Assembly: GCF_003634935.1 (NCBI RefSeq)
Contig: NZ_RBXO01000001.1
Coordinates: 1,240,001-1,304,000 of the forward strand
Source: Saccharothrix australiensis
GTDB taxonomy: Bacteria > Actinomycetota > Actinomycetes > Mycobacteriales > Pseudonocardiaceae
Reading direction: 5' to 3'
DNA length: 64,000 nt
Part shown: positions 1 through 7,815 of the stretch, piece by piece
How the letters are laid out: each line of letters starts with the position of its first letter
How positions within the stretch are numbered: the first letter of the stretch is position 1
Translations under genes and position numbers: made by a program
Notes under the pieces: model-generated
Database searches by the model: none
What the model saw: the letters and a program-made list of their open reading frames with translations, nothing else
What the model was told of the DNA's origin: nothing

Positions 1-215
1 CGTCGGTCGTCCCCGTGCCGTCCGGTGCCGTGCCGGTCGTCCCCGATCCGGTCGTCCCTGATCCGGTCGTCGTCGTGCCGTCCGGTGCCGAACCGGACGG
101 CCCCGATCCGGCCGGCTCCCGGTCGGTCGGTGCCGGGTCGGTCGGTGCCGTGCCATCCGGTGCCGTGCCATCCGGTGCCGGGTCGGTCGGTCGGGTGCCG
201 GCCGGGTCCGGGGAG
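1..215. repeat. Degenerate short tandem repeats (GGTCGGTGCC / CCGGTGCCGTGCC type)
   Basis: The first 215 bases are built from overlapping units of about 10 to 18 bases such as GATCCGGTCGTC, CCATCCGGTGCCGTG and GGTCGGTCGGTGCC, several of them exact neighbours. The array underlies the Pro/Thr/Asp/Gly-rich segment of the gene at the left edge. It is probably a coding minisatellite prone to slippage. Confidence 0.6.
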
Positions 216-337
216 ACCGGTTCCGCGAGGACGTCTTCGGTGTCGACGGCGGCCTGGTGGTCGGGTCCGGGGGCCGGCTGCCCCTCGGCGCCCAGCACGA
301 CCCGACCGTTCGACTCCGCCTGTTCCGGCTGGCCCAC
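1..337 (-). CDS. Hypothetical protein, Pro/Thr/Asp/Gly-repeat N-terminus (partial, runs off left edge)
   Basis: I do not recognise a family. A minus-strand frame opens with a GTG at 335-337, seven bases after a GGGAG ribosome site (345-349). It reads VGQPEQAESNGRVVLGAEGQ and then a long disordered stretch built on short T-A-P-D-G and T-G-S-G-T units that continues past base 1. The amino-acid mix (acidic, Gln, Val, few Arg) is more natural than in the other frames, which are Arg-rich and look like shadows. The gene lies 75 bases downstream of the rhlE stop on the same strand. Coding status rests on start-site and composition evidence only, and the rest of the protein is outside the window. Confidence 0.45.
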   Translation of the reverse strand, partial: MGQPEQAESNGRVVLGAEGQPAPGPDHQAAVDTEDVLAEPVSPDPAGTRPTDPAPDGTAPDGTAPTDPAPTDREPAGSGPSGSAPDGTTTTGSGTTGSGTTGTAPDGTGTTD

Positions 338-411
338 TGCCCGGCTCCCGATGGTTCGGTGATCTGTCCGGCCACATGCTGCCGCACGTGGCCGGTGATC
401 CGTGTAAGGAG

Positions 412-2556
412 TCAGTCTGCCGACGGGAGGGCGTCCGCGGAACCTTCGGCCTCCGCACCCGTGCGGCGACGCCGCCGGCGGCGGGGCCGCTCGTCGGAGT
501 CCTCCGCGTCGGAGGCGTCGGCCTTGCGGCTGGGCGGGCGCTCCGTGCCCGCTTCCGGCGCGGCCTGCTCCGCCGCCTTGCGCCGGCGGGGGCGTTCGGC
601 GGCCTCGACGCCGTCGGCCGCGCCCTCGGCGGGCTTGCGGCGGCGGGTCCGCTTGGGCGCGGCCTCGGCCGGCGCGTCCGCCGCGCCTTCCGCCGGTGCG
701 TCGGCGACCGGGGCGGCCTCGGTGACCGGGGTGGCCTCGGTGACCGGAGTGGCCTCGGCGGCGGCCGGCTCGGTGGTGCCCTCGGCGGCGGCCGGCTCGG
801 CGGGCTTGCGCCGACGGGTGCGGGTGCGCTTCGGGGCAGGCGCCTCGGTCACCGCGTCGGCGGACGCCTCGCTGTCTGCCTCGGCGGTCGTCACCGCGGT
901 CGCCTCGGCGACGGCTTCGGCGGGCTTGCGGCGGCGGGTGCGCTTGGCGGCGCCGGTGGCCTCCGCGGGTGCCTCCGCCGGGGTCTCGACCGCCTTCGGA
1001 GGCTCATCGGCCGACGGGGTCCCGGCGGCGGCCTCGGCCGCGCCCTCGCCCGCCGCCACGACACCGCCGCGACTGCGCCGACGCCGGCGCGTGCGGGTGC
1101 CGCCCTCCCCGGTCGCCGGGGTCGTGCCCCGCTCGGCGGGCGCCTCGTCGTCCGCGCCCGAGCCGCGCTTGCGCTTGCGCCCGCGCGCCTTGCGGTCGCC
1201 CTTGAGGTTCTCCTCCGGCTCCGCGCCCAGGCCGGCGCGGGTGCGCAGGCCCAGCGGCAGCCGACCGGTGGAGCCCGCCGGGATGTCCAGGTCGGCGAAC
1301 AGGTGGTCCGAGGTCGAGTACGTCTCCACCGGCTCGGGTTTGCCCAGGTCGAGCGTGTCGCTGATCATCTTCCAGCGGGGCGTCTCGTCCCAGTCCACCA
1401 GCGTGACGGCGACGCCCGTGCGGCCCGCGCGACCGGTGCGGCCGATGCGGTGCACGTAGGTCTTCTCGTCCTCCGGGCACTGGTAGTTGATGACGTGCGT
1501 GACGCCCTCGACGTCGATGCCGCGCGCGGCCACGTCGGTCGCCACCAGCACGTCGATCTTGCCGCTGCGGAACGCGCGCAGCGCCTGCTCGCGCGCGCCC
1601 TGCCCCAGGTCGCCGTGCACCGCCGCGGCGGCGAAACCGCGTTCGACCAGCTCGTCCGCGACCTTCTGGGCCGTGCGCTTGGTGCGGGTGAAGATCATGG
1701 ACAGGCCGCGCTCACGCGCCTGGAGGGCCCGCGCCAGCAGCTCCGTCTTGTCCAGCGCGTGCGCGCGGTAGACGAACTGCTCGGTGCGCTCGTGGACCGC
1801 GCCGGCGTCGTTCTCCTCGGCCCGCACGTGCGTGGGCTGGTTGAGGAACGTCCGGGCCAGCGTGATGATCGGGCCCGGCATGGTCGCCGAGAACAGCATC
1901 GTCTGCCGCTCGTCGGGGACCATGCGCAGGATGCGCTCGATGTCGGGCAGGAAGCCCAGGTCGAGCATCTCGTCGGCCTCGTCCAGCACCAGGCCGCGCA
2001 CCTTGCCCAGCACCAGGTGGCGCTGCTCGGCGAGGTCCAGCAGCCGGCCGGGCGTGCCGACGACCACGTCCACGCCCTTGCGCAGGGCCGCGATCTGCGG
2101 CTCGTACGGCCGGCCGCCGTAGATGGCCAGCACCCGGACACCCAGGTGCTTGGCCGCGTCGGTCAGGTCGTGCGTGACCTGGAGGCACAGCTCGCGGGTC
2201 GGGACGACCACCAGCGCCTGCGGCGTGCCGTCGCCCGGCACCGTGATCCGCTGGAGCAGCGGGATGCCGAAGCCCAGCGTCTTGCCGGTGCCGGTGCGGG
2301 CCTGCCCGATCACGTCGTCACCCGCGAGCGCCAGCGGGAGCGTCAGCTCCTGGATGGCGAACGTGCGCTCGATGCCGGCCTCGGCCAGCGCGCGGACGAT
2401 CTCGGCGCGCACGCCCAGCTCGGCGAACGTCGGCGCGTCGGACTGGACGGGGGCGTCGGCGGCCAGCGGGTGGGAGGTGTCGTCGCCGGGGACGCCCGCC
2501 TCGCTGTGCTCCAACGTCACCGGGTCCAGGTGGGTCTTCTCGTTTGTCGCGGTCAG
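412..2556 (-). CDS. rhlE: DEAD-box ATP-dependent RNA helicase with Arg-rich C-terminal tail (RhlE/DeaD type)
   Basis: Cytoplasmic RNA helicase expected to unwind RNA duplexes in ribosome assembly and mRNA turnover. All superfamily 2 motifs are present: a Q motif (FAELGV...ERTFAIQ), ARTGTGKT, PTREL, TPGR, the DEAD box in VLDEADEMLD, SAT, and HRIGRTGRAG at the end of the second RecA lobe. After about residue 440 the protein turns into a long low-complexity tail with five near-repeats of an Arg cluster followed by KPAE or similar (KRTRRRKPAE), probably RNA-binding. The start is uncertain. CTG at 2556 has the best ribosome site (GAGAGG, 8-base spacing), while GTG at 2520 or 2586 are in-frame alternatives with weak sites. 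Its neighbours match the setting of M. tuberculosis Rv3211. Confidence 0.9.
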   Translation of the reverse strand: MTATNEKTHLDPVTLEHSEAGVPGDDTSHPLAADAPVQSDAPTFAELGVRAEIVRALAEAGIERTFAIQELTLPLALAGDDVIGQARTGTGKTLGFGIPLLQRITVPGDGTPQALVVVPTRELCLQVTHDLTDAAKHLGVRVLAIYGGRPYEPQIAALRKGVDVVVGTPGRLLDLAEQRHLVLGKVRGLVLDEADEMLDLGFLPDIERILRMVPDERQTMLFSATMPGPIITLARTFLNQPTHVRAEENDAGAVHERTEQFVYRAHALDKTELLARALQARERGLSMIFTRTKRTAQKVADELVERGFAAAAVHGDLGQGAREQALRAFRSGKIDVLVATDVAARGIDVEGVTHVINYQCPEDEKTYVHRIGRTGRAGRTGVAVTLVDWDETPRWKMISDTLDLGKPEPVETYSTSDHLFADLDIPAGSTGRLPLGLRTRAGLGAEPEENLKGDRKARGRKRKRGSGADDEAPAERGTTPATGEGGTRTRRRRRSRGGVVAAGEGAAEAAAGTPSADEPPKAVETPAEAPAEATGAAKRTRRRKPAEAVAEATAVTTAEADSEASADAVTEAPAPKRTRTRRRKPAEPAAAEGTTEPAAAEATPVTEATPVTEAAPVADAPAEGAADAPAEAAPKRTRRRKPAEGAADGVEAAERPRRRKAAEQAAPEAGTERPPSRKADASDAEDSDERPRRRRRRRTGAEAEGSADALPSAD

Positions 2557-2869
2557 GGTGATCGCCTCTCTCGTACCAGCGCGCACGGCCTGTACGGGCC
2601 GCTCGACCGCGCCGGACGCCTCTCGGCCGAGGGGGCGGCCGGGCGTGGCGCGGGAGGGCCTGCGAGGTATGCGCGCACCCTCTCCTGGCGGCACGGTGCC
2701 GCCGTAGTCAGCCGTCGGCGCCGCTGCGAGCCCCTGCTGGGCCGCGCCGCACCGGGCGTCAAAACGCCACTCTACCTTCCGACTAGGCCGTTCGGGGTGG
2801 AAGCGGCACGCGCGGTGCGGACTCGCGTGCCTGCGGTGTTGCCAAGGACACCCGACTAGGCTCCCGGGC
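2557..2869. promoter_or_regulatory. Divergent intergenic region / probable rhlE leader with palindrome
   Basis: This 313-base gap separates two genes transcribed away from each other, so it must hold both promoters. A perfect palindrome GGCGGCAC-G-GTGCCGCC lies at 2687-2703. The frame of rhlE stays open through the whole gap, but with Arg/Pro-rich composition unlike a protein N-terminus, so I read it as an untranslated leader. RNA-helicase genes in other bacteria often have long leaders; that this one is regulatory is inference. Confidence 0.35.
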
Positions 2870-3547
2870 ATGGGTGAGGCGCAGGCGGGTCAGTCGGTGG
2901 TGTCCGGCCAGGTGGCGGAGGGCGTGGTGGACCTGCTCGGCGCGCTGGCCTACGGCGAGCTGTCGGCGTTCGACCGGTTGGCGGAGGACGCGCGCACCGC
3001 GCCCACGCTCGCCGGGCGCGCCGACCTCTCCGCGATGGCGGCGGCCGAGATCGGTCACTACGCGTTGATCGAGCGCTACCTGGACGAGCGCGGTCACTCG
3101 CTGGAAGAGGCGATGCACCCGTTCGTGGCGGGTTTCGACGCGTTCCACGCCTCCACCGCGCCCAAGTCGTGGCTGGAGTCCCTGGTCAAGGCGTACGTGG
3201 GCGACGGCCTGGCGGCCGACTTCTACCGCGAGGTCGCGGAGTGGCTGGACGAGCCGACCAAGGAGCTGGTGCTCGCCGTGCTGGCCGACACGGGCCACTC
3301 GGCGTTCGCCGAGCGCGAAGTCCGCGCCGGCTGCGAGGCGGACCCGAAGCTCAAGGACCGGCTCACGCTGTGGGGCCGCCGGCTGCTCGGGGAAGCGTTG
3401 ACGCAGGCCCAGTACGTGGTGGCGGAGCGCGACGGGCTCGCGGAGCTGATCGTGCGCGGCTCGGGGGACCTGGCGGGCATCGCGGCGCTGTTCCGGCGGC
3501 TCCAGCAGAGCCACACGCGGCGCATGGCGGCGCTCGGCCTCGGCTAG
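2870..3547 (+). CDS. Ferritin-like-fold protein (MiaE-like domain)
   Basis: A 225-residue, mostly helical protein of the actinobacterial ferritin-like family, matching the position of Rv3210c beside rhlE. Candidate metal-binding residues are a Glu in AYGELSAF (about residue 26), the ExxH pair in [10 protein letters not shown] (about 60-63), and a later helix reading [12 protein letters not shown] in which the usual first Glu of ExxH is replaced. The diiron site may therefore be incomplete. The biochemical role is unknown in the family. The start ATG is 5 bases after the promoter-proximal CCGGGC, and no strong ribosome site is visible. It is co-directional with the DUF3107 gene 61 bases downstream. 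Confidence 0.8.
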   Translation: MGEAQAGQSVVSGQVAEGVVDLLGALAYGELSAFDRLAEDARTAPTLAGRADLSAMAAAEIGHYALIERYLDERGHSLEEAMHPFVAGFDAFHASTAPKSWLESLVKAYVGDGLAADFYREVAEWLDEPTKELVLAVLADTGHSAFAEREVRAGCEADPKLKDRLTLWGRRLLGEALTQAQYVVAERDGLAELIVRGSGDLAGIAALFRRLQQSHTRRMAALGLG

Positions 3548-3608
3548 GGTTGATCCGACAGTTGTCTGACCGCCGCCGCCGGCGGTCAACGCGTGTACGG
3601 AGGTCAGC

Positions 3609-3839
3609 GTGGAGGTCAGGGTCGGCGTCGCGGACAGCCCGCGTGAGCTCGTGGTGTCGAGTTCGCTCTCGCCCGACGAGGTGGAGGCGCAGGTCGCGGA
3701 CGCCCTCAAGGCGGGCAGCGGGCACCTCACGCTGGTCGACCAGAAGGGCGCGCGTTACGTGGTGCCCTCGGCGCGCATCGCCTACGTGGAAATCGGTCCC
3801 AGCGACTCCCGCCGAGTCGGCTTCGTGACTGGAGACTGA
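3609..3839 (+). CDS. DUF3107 family protein
   Basis: A 76-residue protein whose whole length matches the small actinobacterial DUF3107 family (Rv3208A, TB9.4, in M. tuberculosis). It begins with GTG after a clear ACGGAGG ribosome site at 3598-3604. It has an alternating strand/helix pattern (MEVRVGVADSPRELVV, then an acidic helix DEVEAQVADALKAG, then HLTLVDQKGARYVVPSARIAYVEIG). No catalytic motif is evident and the function is unknown. It ends 10 bases before a strong terminator hairpin, so it closes the ferritin-like/DUF3107 unit. Confidence 0.85.
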   Translation: MEVRVGVADSPRELVVSSSLSPDEVEAQVADALKAGSGHLTLVDQKGARYVVPSARIAYVEIGPSDSRRVGFVTGD

Positions 3840-3848
3840 GCACGGCAC

Positions 3849-3886
3849 GAAGAAGAGGGGTGCTCCTCGGAGCACCCCTCTTCTTC
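3849..3886 (+). terminator. Rho-independent-type terminator after the DUF3107 gene
   Basis: A perfect inverted repeat with 18-base arms (GAAGAAGAGGGGTGCTCC and its complement) and only two bases between them. It lies 9 bases downstream of the DUF3107 stop and is followed by a short pyrimidine run. It would work in both directions and so also protects the convergent DUF4873 gene. Confidence 0.85.
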
Positions 3887-3920
3887 TTCCGCACGCCGTC
3901 CTGCCCGGCATCCCTCGCGC

Positions 3921-4292
3921 TCAGCCCAGGTCAGCGACCTCGGCCTCGCCCGCCGTCTGCGAAGCAGCGGCAATTCCATACGGCGGTGTGCTCACCCCCG
4001 CTACCCGGTACCGCCGCCACGGGTCCGGGTCGGTCAGCGTCCCCGTCGCGGACCCGCCCGGCGTGCGCAGCTCGGCGGTGCGCGCGCCCGCCTCGACCAG
4101 CTCGCTGACCTGGTCGTTCGCCGCGATCCGGCCGTACCAGTGGTACCGCCCGTCGATCGGCTGGAAGTGCCCGCGCAACCGCACCTCGACGGGCACCTCG
4201 CGCCGGCCGAAGACGAGCACCGCCGCGCCGGTGTAGCCGTCCTCGTCGTGCTCGTGGTCGTCGTGCTCGTGGTCGCCGTGCTCTCCGGGCAT
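3921..4292 (-). CDS. DUF4873 domain protein
   Basis: A 123-residue protein. After a His/Asp-rich N-terminus (GEHGDHEHDDHEHDEDG) it carries the DUF4873 signature YTGAAVLVFGRREVPVEVRL...GRYHWYGRI. DUF4873 is usually found alone or at the end of flavin monooxygenases; its own role is not known. Its ATG overlaps the TetR stop as TGATG, so the two are translationally coupled and probably control or serve the diiron oxygenase transcribed divergently. The His/Asp-rich start could bind metal (inference). The last about 12 residues are encoded by a copy of a dispersed repeat (3942-3976), so the natural C-terminus may have been rebuilt. Confidence 0.8.
   Translation of the reverse strand: MPGEHGDHEHDDHEHDEDGYTGAAVLVFGRREVPVEVRLRGHFQPIDGRYHWYGRIAANDQVSELVEAGARTAELRTPGGSATGTLTDPDPWRRYRVAGVSTPPYGIAAASQTAGEAEVADLG
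3942..3976. repeat. Dispersed 35-bp repeat, copy 1 (inside DUF4873 gene)
   Basis: The 35 bases starting GGCCTCGCCCGCCGTCTGCG match the segment at 12158-12192 at 33 of 35 positions. This copy is in the 3' end of a coding region. It encodes most of the C-terminal tail SQTAGEAEV on the minus strand. Confidence 0.8.
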
Positions 4293-5014
4293 CACGCCTC
4301 CTCGCCGTTGACGAGCCGCAGTCGCGCGGCCCCTTCGGGGAAACCGGTGGTCAGCGGCGCGTCCGGGTCGAGTTCGACGCCCGCGGAGCGGAGCAGGCCG
4401 TCGACGGCGTGCCAGATGAGCGTGGTGAGGTAGTCGCTGAGGCTCGACCTCGACATGGACTGGCGGTCGAGCCACCAGTCGCCCGCGTTCTGGACCATGC
4501 CGACGAGGGCGTGCGCCCACGGCTCGGCCCCGCCGGAGTCCATGCCGAACGCCCGCAGGTAGTCGCCGAGCAGCCGGGCCAGGGCGGCGGCGATCAGCTC
4601 CTTGTCCTCGGTCACGACGTCCTGCTCGACGGGCCGGTCGGCGAAGGACTTGCGGACGACGAACCGGTACAGGTTCGGGTTCTCCTCGATCACCGACAGG
4701 TAGGCGTCGACGATGCCGCGGATGCGCGCGCGCACGGGCCCGTCGTGGCCGATGGCGGGGACCATCCGGGCCATCAACAGCTCGGTGCCCCTCGTGCCGA
4801 CCGCCAGGTACAGGTCGGACTTGTCGGTGAAGTGCCGGTACAGCACCGGTTTGCTGACGCCGGCCTCGGCGGCGATCTCGTCCATGCCGACCTCGGGGCC
4901 GTGCTTGGCGACCGCGCGGATCGTCGCCTCGACGAACTCCGCCCGGCGGGCCTCCCGATGGCCCTTCCAGCGCTCCCGGCGTGCGTCCGTCCCGCCCTTG
5001 ACAGTTCGAGCCAT
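4292..5014 (-). CDS. TetR/AcrR family transcriptional regulator
   Basis: A 240-residue repressor-type regulator. The N-terminal helix-turn-helix spans about residues 25-70, with recognition helix AGVSKPVLYRHFTDKSDLY. The C-terminal half is the helical ligand-binding domain. The ATG at 5012-5014 sits just inside the intergenic palindrome region that lies between it and the diiron oxygenase, so autoregulation and control of the divergent operon are likely. It is coupled to the DUF4873 gene by TGATG. The helix-turn-helix is almost identical to that of the second TetR at 7816-8466, suggesting related operators. Confidence 0.9.
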   Translation of the reverse strand: MARTVKGGTDARRERWKGHREARRAEFVEATIRAVAKHGPEVGMDEIAAEAGVSKPVLYRHFTDKSDLYLAVGTRGTELLMARMVPAIGHDGPVRARIRGIVDAYLSVIEENPNLYRFVVRKSFADRPVEQDVVTEDKELIAAALARLLGDYLRAFGMDSGGAEPWAHALVGMVQNAGDWWLDRQSMSRSSLSDYLTTLIWHAVDGLLRSAGVELDPDAPLTTGFPEGAARLRLVNGEEA

Positions 5015-5023
5015 GTGACGCAC

Positions 5024-5045
5024 GCTACCAGAAGTAACTGTTACC
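5024..5045. promoter_or_regulatory. Candidate TetR operator between TetR and diiron oxygenase genes
   Basis: The 66-base divergent gap contains a perfect 11-base palindrome, GTAAC-T-GTTAC, at 5034-5044, next to GCTACCAG at 5024-5031. A related arrangement (GCTACCAG, GTAA, GTTGCC on the opposite strand) occurs in front of the second TetR gene. Operator function is inferred from position and symmetry. Confidence 0.6.
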
Positions 5046-5080
5046 TCAAGTCGCAGATACCCGAACAAGCGGAGGGGCCG

Positions 5081-5980
5081 ATGACGAGGACCTCGAAGGT
5101 CGCCGATCGAGAGAAGACCGCCGAGCGGCTGCTCAACTCCTCGGCCGACAAGTTCTACGACCCCGAGGTGGACATCGACTGGTCCGCGCCGCTGGTCGAC
5201 GGCCTCCGCTACACGCCCGAGCACCGCTGCTCGCTCTACGGCACCGGGCTGTGGGAGCGGATGTCCGAGCAGCAGCGGATCGACCTCTCGCGGCACGAGG
5301 TGGCCAGCATCGCCAGCGTCGGCCTCTGGTTCGAGATCCTGCTGATGCGGATGCTGCTCAAGGAGGTCTACCGCTCCGACCCGACGACCAAGCACGCGCA
5401 GTACGCGCTGACCGAGGTCGCCGACGAGTGCCGGCACTCCACCATGTTCGCCCGCATGGTCGAGCGCATCGGGTGCCCGCCCTACGGCCCGCGCCGGTAC
5501 ACGTACCAGCTGGGCAAGCTGCTCCCGGTGATCGGCTACGGACCCGCCCTGTACGGCTCGATCCTGGTCGCCGAGGAGGTGCTGGACCGCTTGCAGCGCG
5601 AGACGATGGCGGACGAGTCCGTGCAGCCGCTGGTGCGCATGGTCAACCGCATCCACGTGTTGGAGGAGGCGCGGCACGTGCGGTTCGCGCGCGAGGAGGT
5701 GGTGCGCGGCATGGCGGCGCTGACCAGGAAGGAACTGCCCTACCAGCGGTGGCTGATCGCGACGACGTCCATGTTCATCACCCGGTCGCTCGTCAACCCG
5801 GAGGTGTACGCGGCCGTCGGCCTGGACCGGGACGAGGCGCACCGGGCGGCGCTGGGCAACCCGCACTGGCAGGGGACGATCCGCTGGTCCGGTGAGCGGA
5901 TCATGAAGTTCCTGGACGAGAACGGCCTGGTCGGCAAGCCGGGGATGCGGGCGTGGCGCCGCTCGTTCCTGCTCGGATGA
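5081..5980 (+). CDS. AurF-like diiron oxygenase
   Basis: A 299-residue all-helical protein of the p-aminobenzoate N-oxygenase (AurF) family, which uses a non-heme diiron centre to oxidise small organic substrates; the substrate here is unknown. Ligand motifs are visible: VADECRHSTMF (about residues 123-127, ExxH), ILVAEEVLD (about 165), and VLEEARHVRFAREE (about 192-197, ExxH). The ATG at 5081 follows a GGAGGGG ribosome site by 3 bases. Its stop overlaps the start of the hydrolase gene as ATGA, so the two form one operon under the divergent TetR regulator. Confidence 0.85.
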   Translation: MTRTSKVADREKTAERLLNSSADKFYDPEVDIDWSAPLVDGLRYTPEHRCSLYGTGLWERMSEQQRIDLSRHEVASIASVGLWFEILLMRMLLKEVYRSDPTTKHAQYALTEVADECRHSTMFARMVERIGCPPYGPRRYTYQLGKLLPVIGYGPALYGSILVAEEVLDRLQRETMADESVQPLVRMVNRIHVLEEARHVRFAREEVVRGMAALTRKELPYQRWLIATTSMFITRSLVNPEVYAAVGLDRDEAHRAALGNPHWQGTIRWSGERIMKFLDENGLVGKPGMRAWRRSFLLG

Positions 5981-6843
5981 GCGCGCTCCCGGAGACCGAC
6001 CACCGGTTCCGCACGTCCGACGGGACGGCGCTGCACGTCCTCGACACCGGGCCGCGCGACGCGCCGGTGACGACGGTGCTGGTCCACGGCTGGACGCTGG
6101 ACCACACGTCGTGGGACGCCGTGGCCGCGGCGCTGCCGGGCCGGGTGCTGCGCCACGACCACCGCGGGCACGGCTGCTCCGCGGCGTCGACGGCGGTGAC
6201 CTCGTCGATCGGGCAGTGCGCGGACGACCTCGCCGAACTGCTCGCGGCACGGGTGCCCACCGGGCGCATCGTGCTCGCCGGGCACTCGATGGGCGGCATG
6301 ACGCTCATGGCGCTCGCGGAGCAGCACCCGGCGCTGCTCGACCGGGTCGCCGGGGTCGCGCTCGTCGCCACCTCGGCGGGCGGCCTCGCCGGGTCGACGC
6401 TGGGGCTGCCGGGCGTGCTGGGACGGGTGTTCGCGGCCGGGGAGGCGGCCTCGAACCGGCGGCTCGCGCAGCTCCGGCGGGAGCGGTTGCTGACGCGGAC
6501 CGAGGTGCTGCGGCCACCGCTGCGGTGGTTGCTGTTCGGCAAGCGGCCCTCGTGGCGCGACGTGGCCGCCACCGCGGTCATGGTCGGCCGGTGCAACCCG
6601 GTGGCGATGGTGGCGTTCCGGGCGTCCATCGACGAGCACGACCGGGTGCGCGCGCTGAAGCGGTTCGCGGGCATCCCGACGGTGGTCCTCGCCGGCGGGG
6701 AGGACAAGCTGACGCCCCTGCGGCACGCGCGGACCATCGCCGACGAGGTCGCGGCGGAGCTGGTCGTGTACCCCGGCGCGGGCCACATGCTGCCGCTGGA
6801 GAGGTCGGCGGAGGTCGCGGCGCACATCGCCGCGCTGGGGTGA
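5977..6843 (+). CDS. Alpha/beta-fold hydrolase
   Basis: A 288-residue alpha/beta hydrolase. It shows the oxyanion segment VHGWTLDHTSW, the DHRGHG loop, the nucleophile elbow GHSMGG (Ser about residue 108), an acidic residue in VVLAGGEDKLTPL, and the catalytic His in GAGHMLPLE near the end. The substrate cannot be told from sequence. Translation is coupled to the diiron oxygenase (ATGA overlap), so it probably acts on the same compound class. An internal cap domain includes LGLPGVLGRVFAAGE. Confidence 0.88.
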   Translation: MSALPETDHRFRTSDGTALHVLDTGPRDAPVTTVLVHGWTLDHTSWDAVAAALPGRVLRHDHRGHGCSAASTAVTSSIGQCADDLAELLAARVPTGRIVLAGHSMGGMTLMALAEQHPALLDRVAGVALVATSAGGLAGSTLGLPGVLGRVFAAGEAASNRRLAQLRRERLLTRTEVLRPPLRWLLFGKRPSWRDVAATAVMVGRCNPVAMVAFRASIDEHDRVRALKRFAGIPTVVLAGGEDKLTPLRHARTIADEVAAELVVYPGAGHMLPLERSAEVAAHIAALG

Positions 6844-6845
6844 GC

Positions 6846-6884
6846 CGCTCGGCGGGACCGCGCCGCGGGCGGTCCCGCCGAGCG
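6846..6884 (+). terminator. Terminator-like hairpin after the hydrolase
   Basis: A 15-base perfect stem, CGCTCGGCGGGACCG and its complement, around a 9-base loop starts 3 bases after the hydrolase stop. There is no T run, as is common in high-GC actinomycetes. Confidence 0.7.
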
Positions 6885-7047
6885 CGCCCCGGTCGGCCGC
6901 CCCGGTGCTCCGGTCGGCCGCCCGGCCGGCCGCCGGTGCGATGCCTCCGGGTGATGCCTCCGTGCGCCAACGAGCAACTGTCACGGGGAATCGCCGCGCA
7001 ACGCCCGCGGGCACTCCTTCCGTCACCTCGGCGGAAGGGAGATCACC

Positions 7048-7791
7048 ATGCTGTTACCCCTGGTCGCAGTCGTGTTGTTGACCGCGTGCACCGCGTCGTC
7101 GCCGATGCCCGACGACCCCGACCAGCTCGTGCTCCGCGTCCGGTCGGTCGTCGGCGCGCCGACTCCCAGCCCGGCGGAGGTGCCCGAGTTCAGCCTGTAC
7201 GGCGACGGCCGCGTGATCCGCCCCGGACCACGGCAGGGCGCGCTCCGGACGGCCGAGGTGGTGCGGGTCGACCGGGGTTGGGCCGAGGAGGTCCGCCGGG
7301 CGGCCCACCGGGTGGGGCTGGCGCGGAACCGGGTCCTCGACAACCCGGCGGTGGTCGACGGCGCACAGGTGGTGTTCGTCCTTCGATCGGGTGGTCAGCG
7401 GTTCGTGACCAGGGTGCACGGCCTGACCGACGACTCCTCGGACGACCTGGCGGAGTTGGCGCGGTTCCGGCGCGCGCTGGCGGAGTACGCCGAGGGCCCG
7501 GCCGAGCCGCACCGGCCCACCAGGTTCGCCGCGGTCGCCCACGCGCCGAGCGCGGTGCCCGCCGGCGGGGCGCAACTCGGCAGGCCGTGGCCGTTCACGC
7601 CGTTCCGGGACGGGCGGCGCGTCGCCGAGGGGCAGTGCGTCGTGCTGTCCGGCGCGGACGTGCGAGCCGCCCAGGACCTGGCGCGCGAGGGCGTCCCGGA
7701 CACCCGGTGGAGCGAGGGCACGACCACGTACCACGTCGTGTTCCGCCCGCTGCTGCCCGACGAGACGGGGTGCGCGGACCTCGACCGGTGA
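7048..7791 (+). CDS. Putative secreted lipoprotein with a TTA codon
   Basis: A 247-residue protein of unknown family. The ATG follows a GGAAGGGAG ribosome site at 7032-7040. A short hydrophobic leader ends in the lipobox LLTAC, so the mature protein should be lipid-anchored at the outer face of the membrane on Cys13. The body is polar, with strand-rich segments (VPEFSLYGDGRVI, QVVFVLRSGGQRFVTRVHGL), and has one further pair of Cys (QCVVL, GCADL) that could form a disulfide. Codon 3 is TTA (7054-7056), rare in this genome, so expression may depend on a bldA-type tRNA. The gene stands alone between two hydrolase/TetR units. Confidence 0.75.
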   Translation: MLLPLVAVVLLTACTASSPMPDDPDQLVLRVRSVVGAPTPSPAEVPEFSLYGDGRVIRPGPRQGALRTAEVVRVDRGWAEEVRRAAHRVGLARNRVLDNPAVVDGAQVVFVLRSGGQRFVTRVHGLTDDSSDDLAELARFRRALAEYAEGPAEPHRPTRFAAVAHAPSAVPAGGAQLGRPWPFTPFRDGRRVAEGQCVVLSGADVRAAQDLAREGVPDTRWSEGTTTYHVVFRPLLPDETGCADLDR

Positions 7792-7815
7792 CACGCGCCG
7801 CGGCGCGGTCCCGGA

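Noticed and set aside
25..2859. A 944-codon plus-strand open frame across the rhlE region
   Set aside because: It is antisense to a helicase with all motifs intact, and is Arg/Gly/His-rich with no domain; a shadow of high-GC coding.
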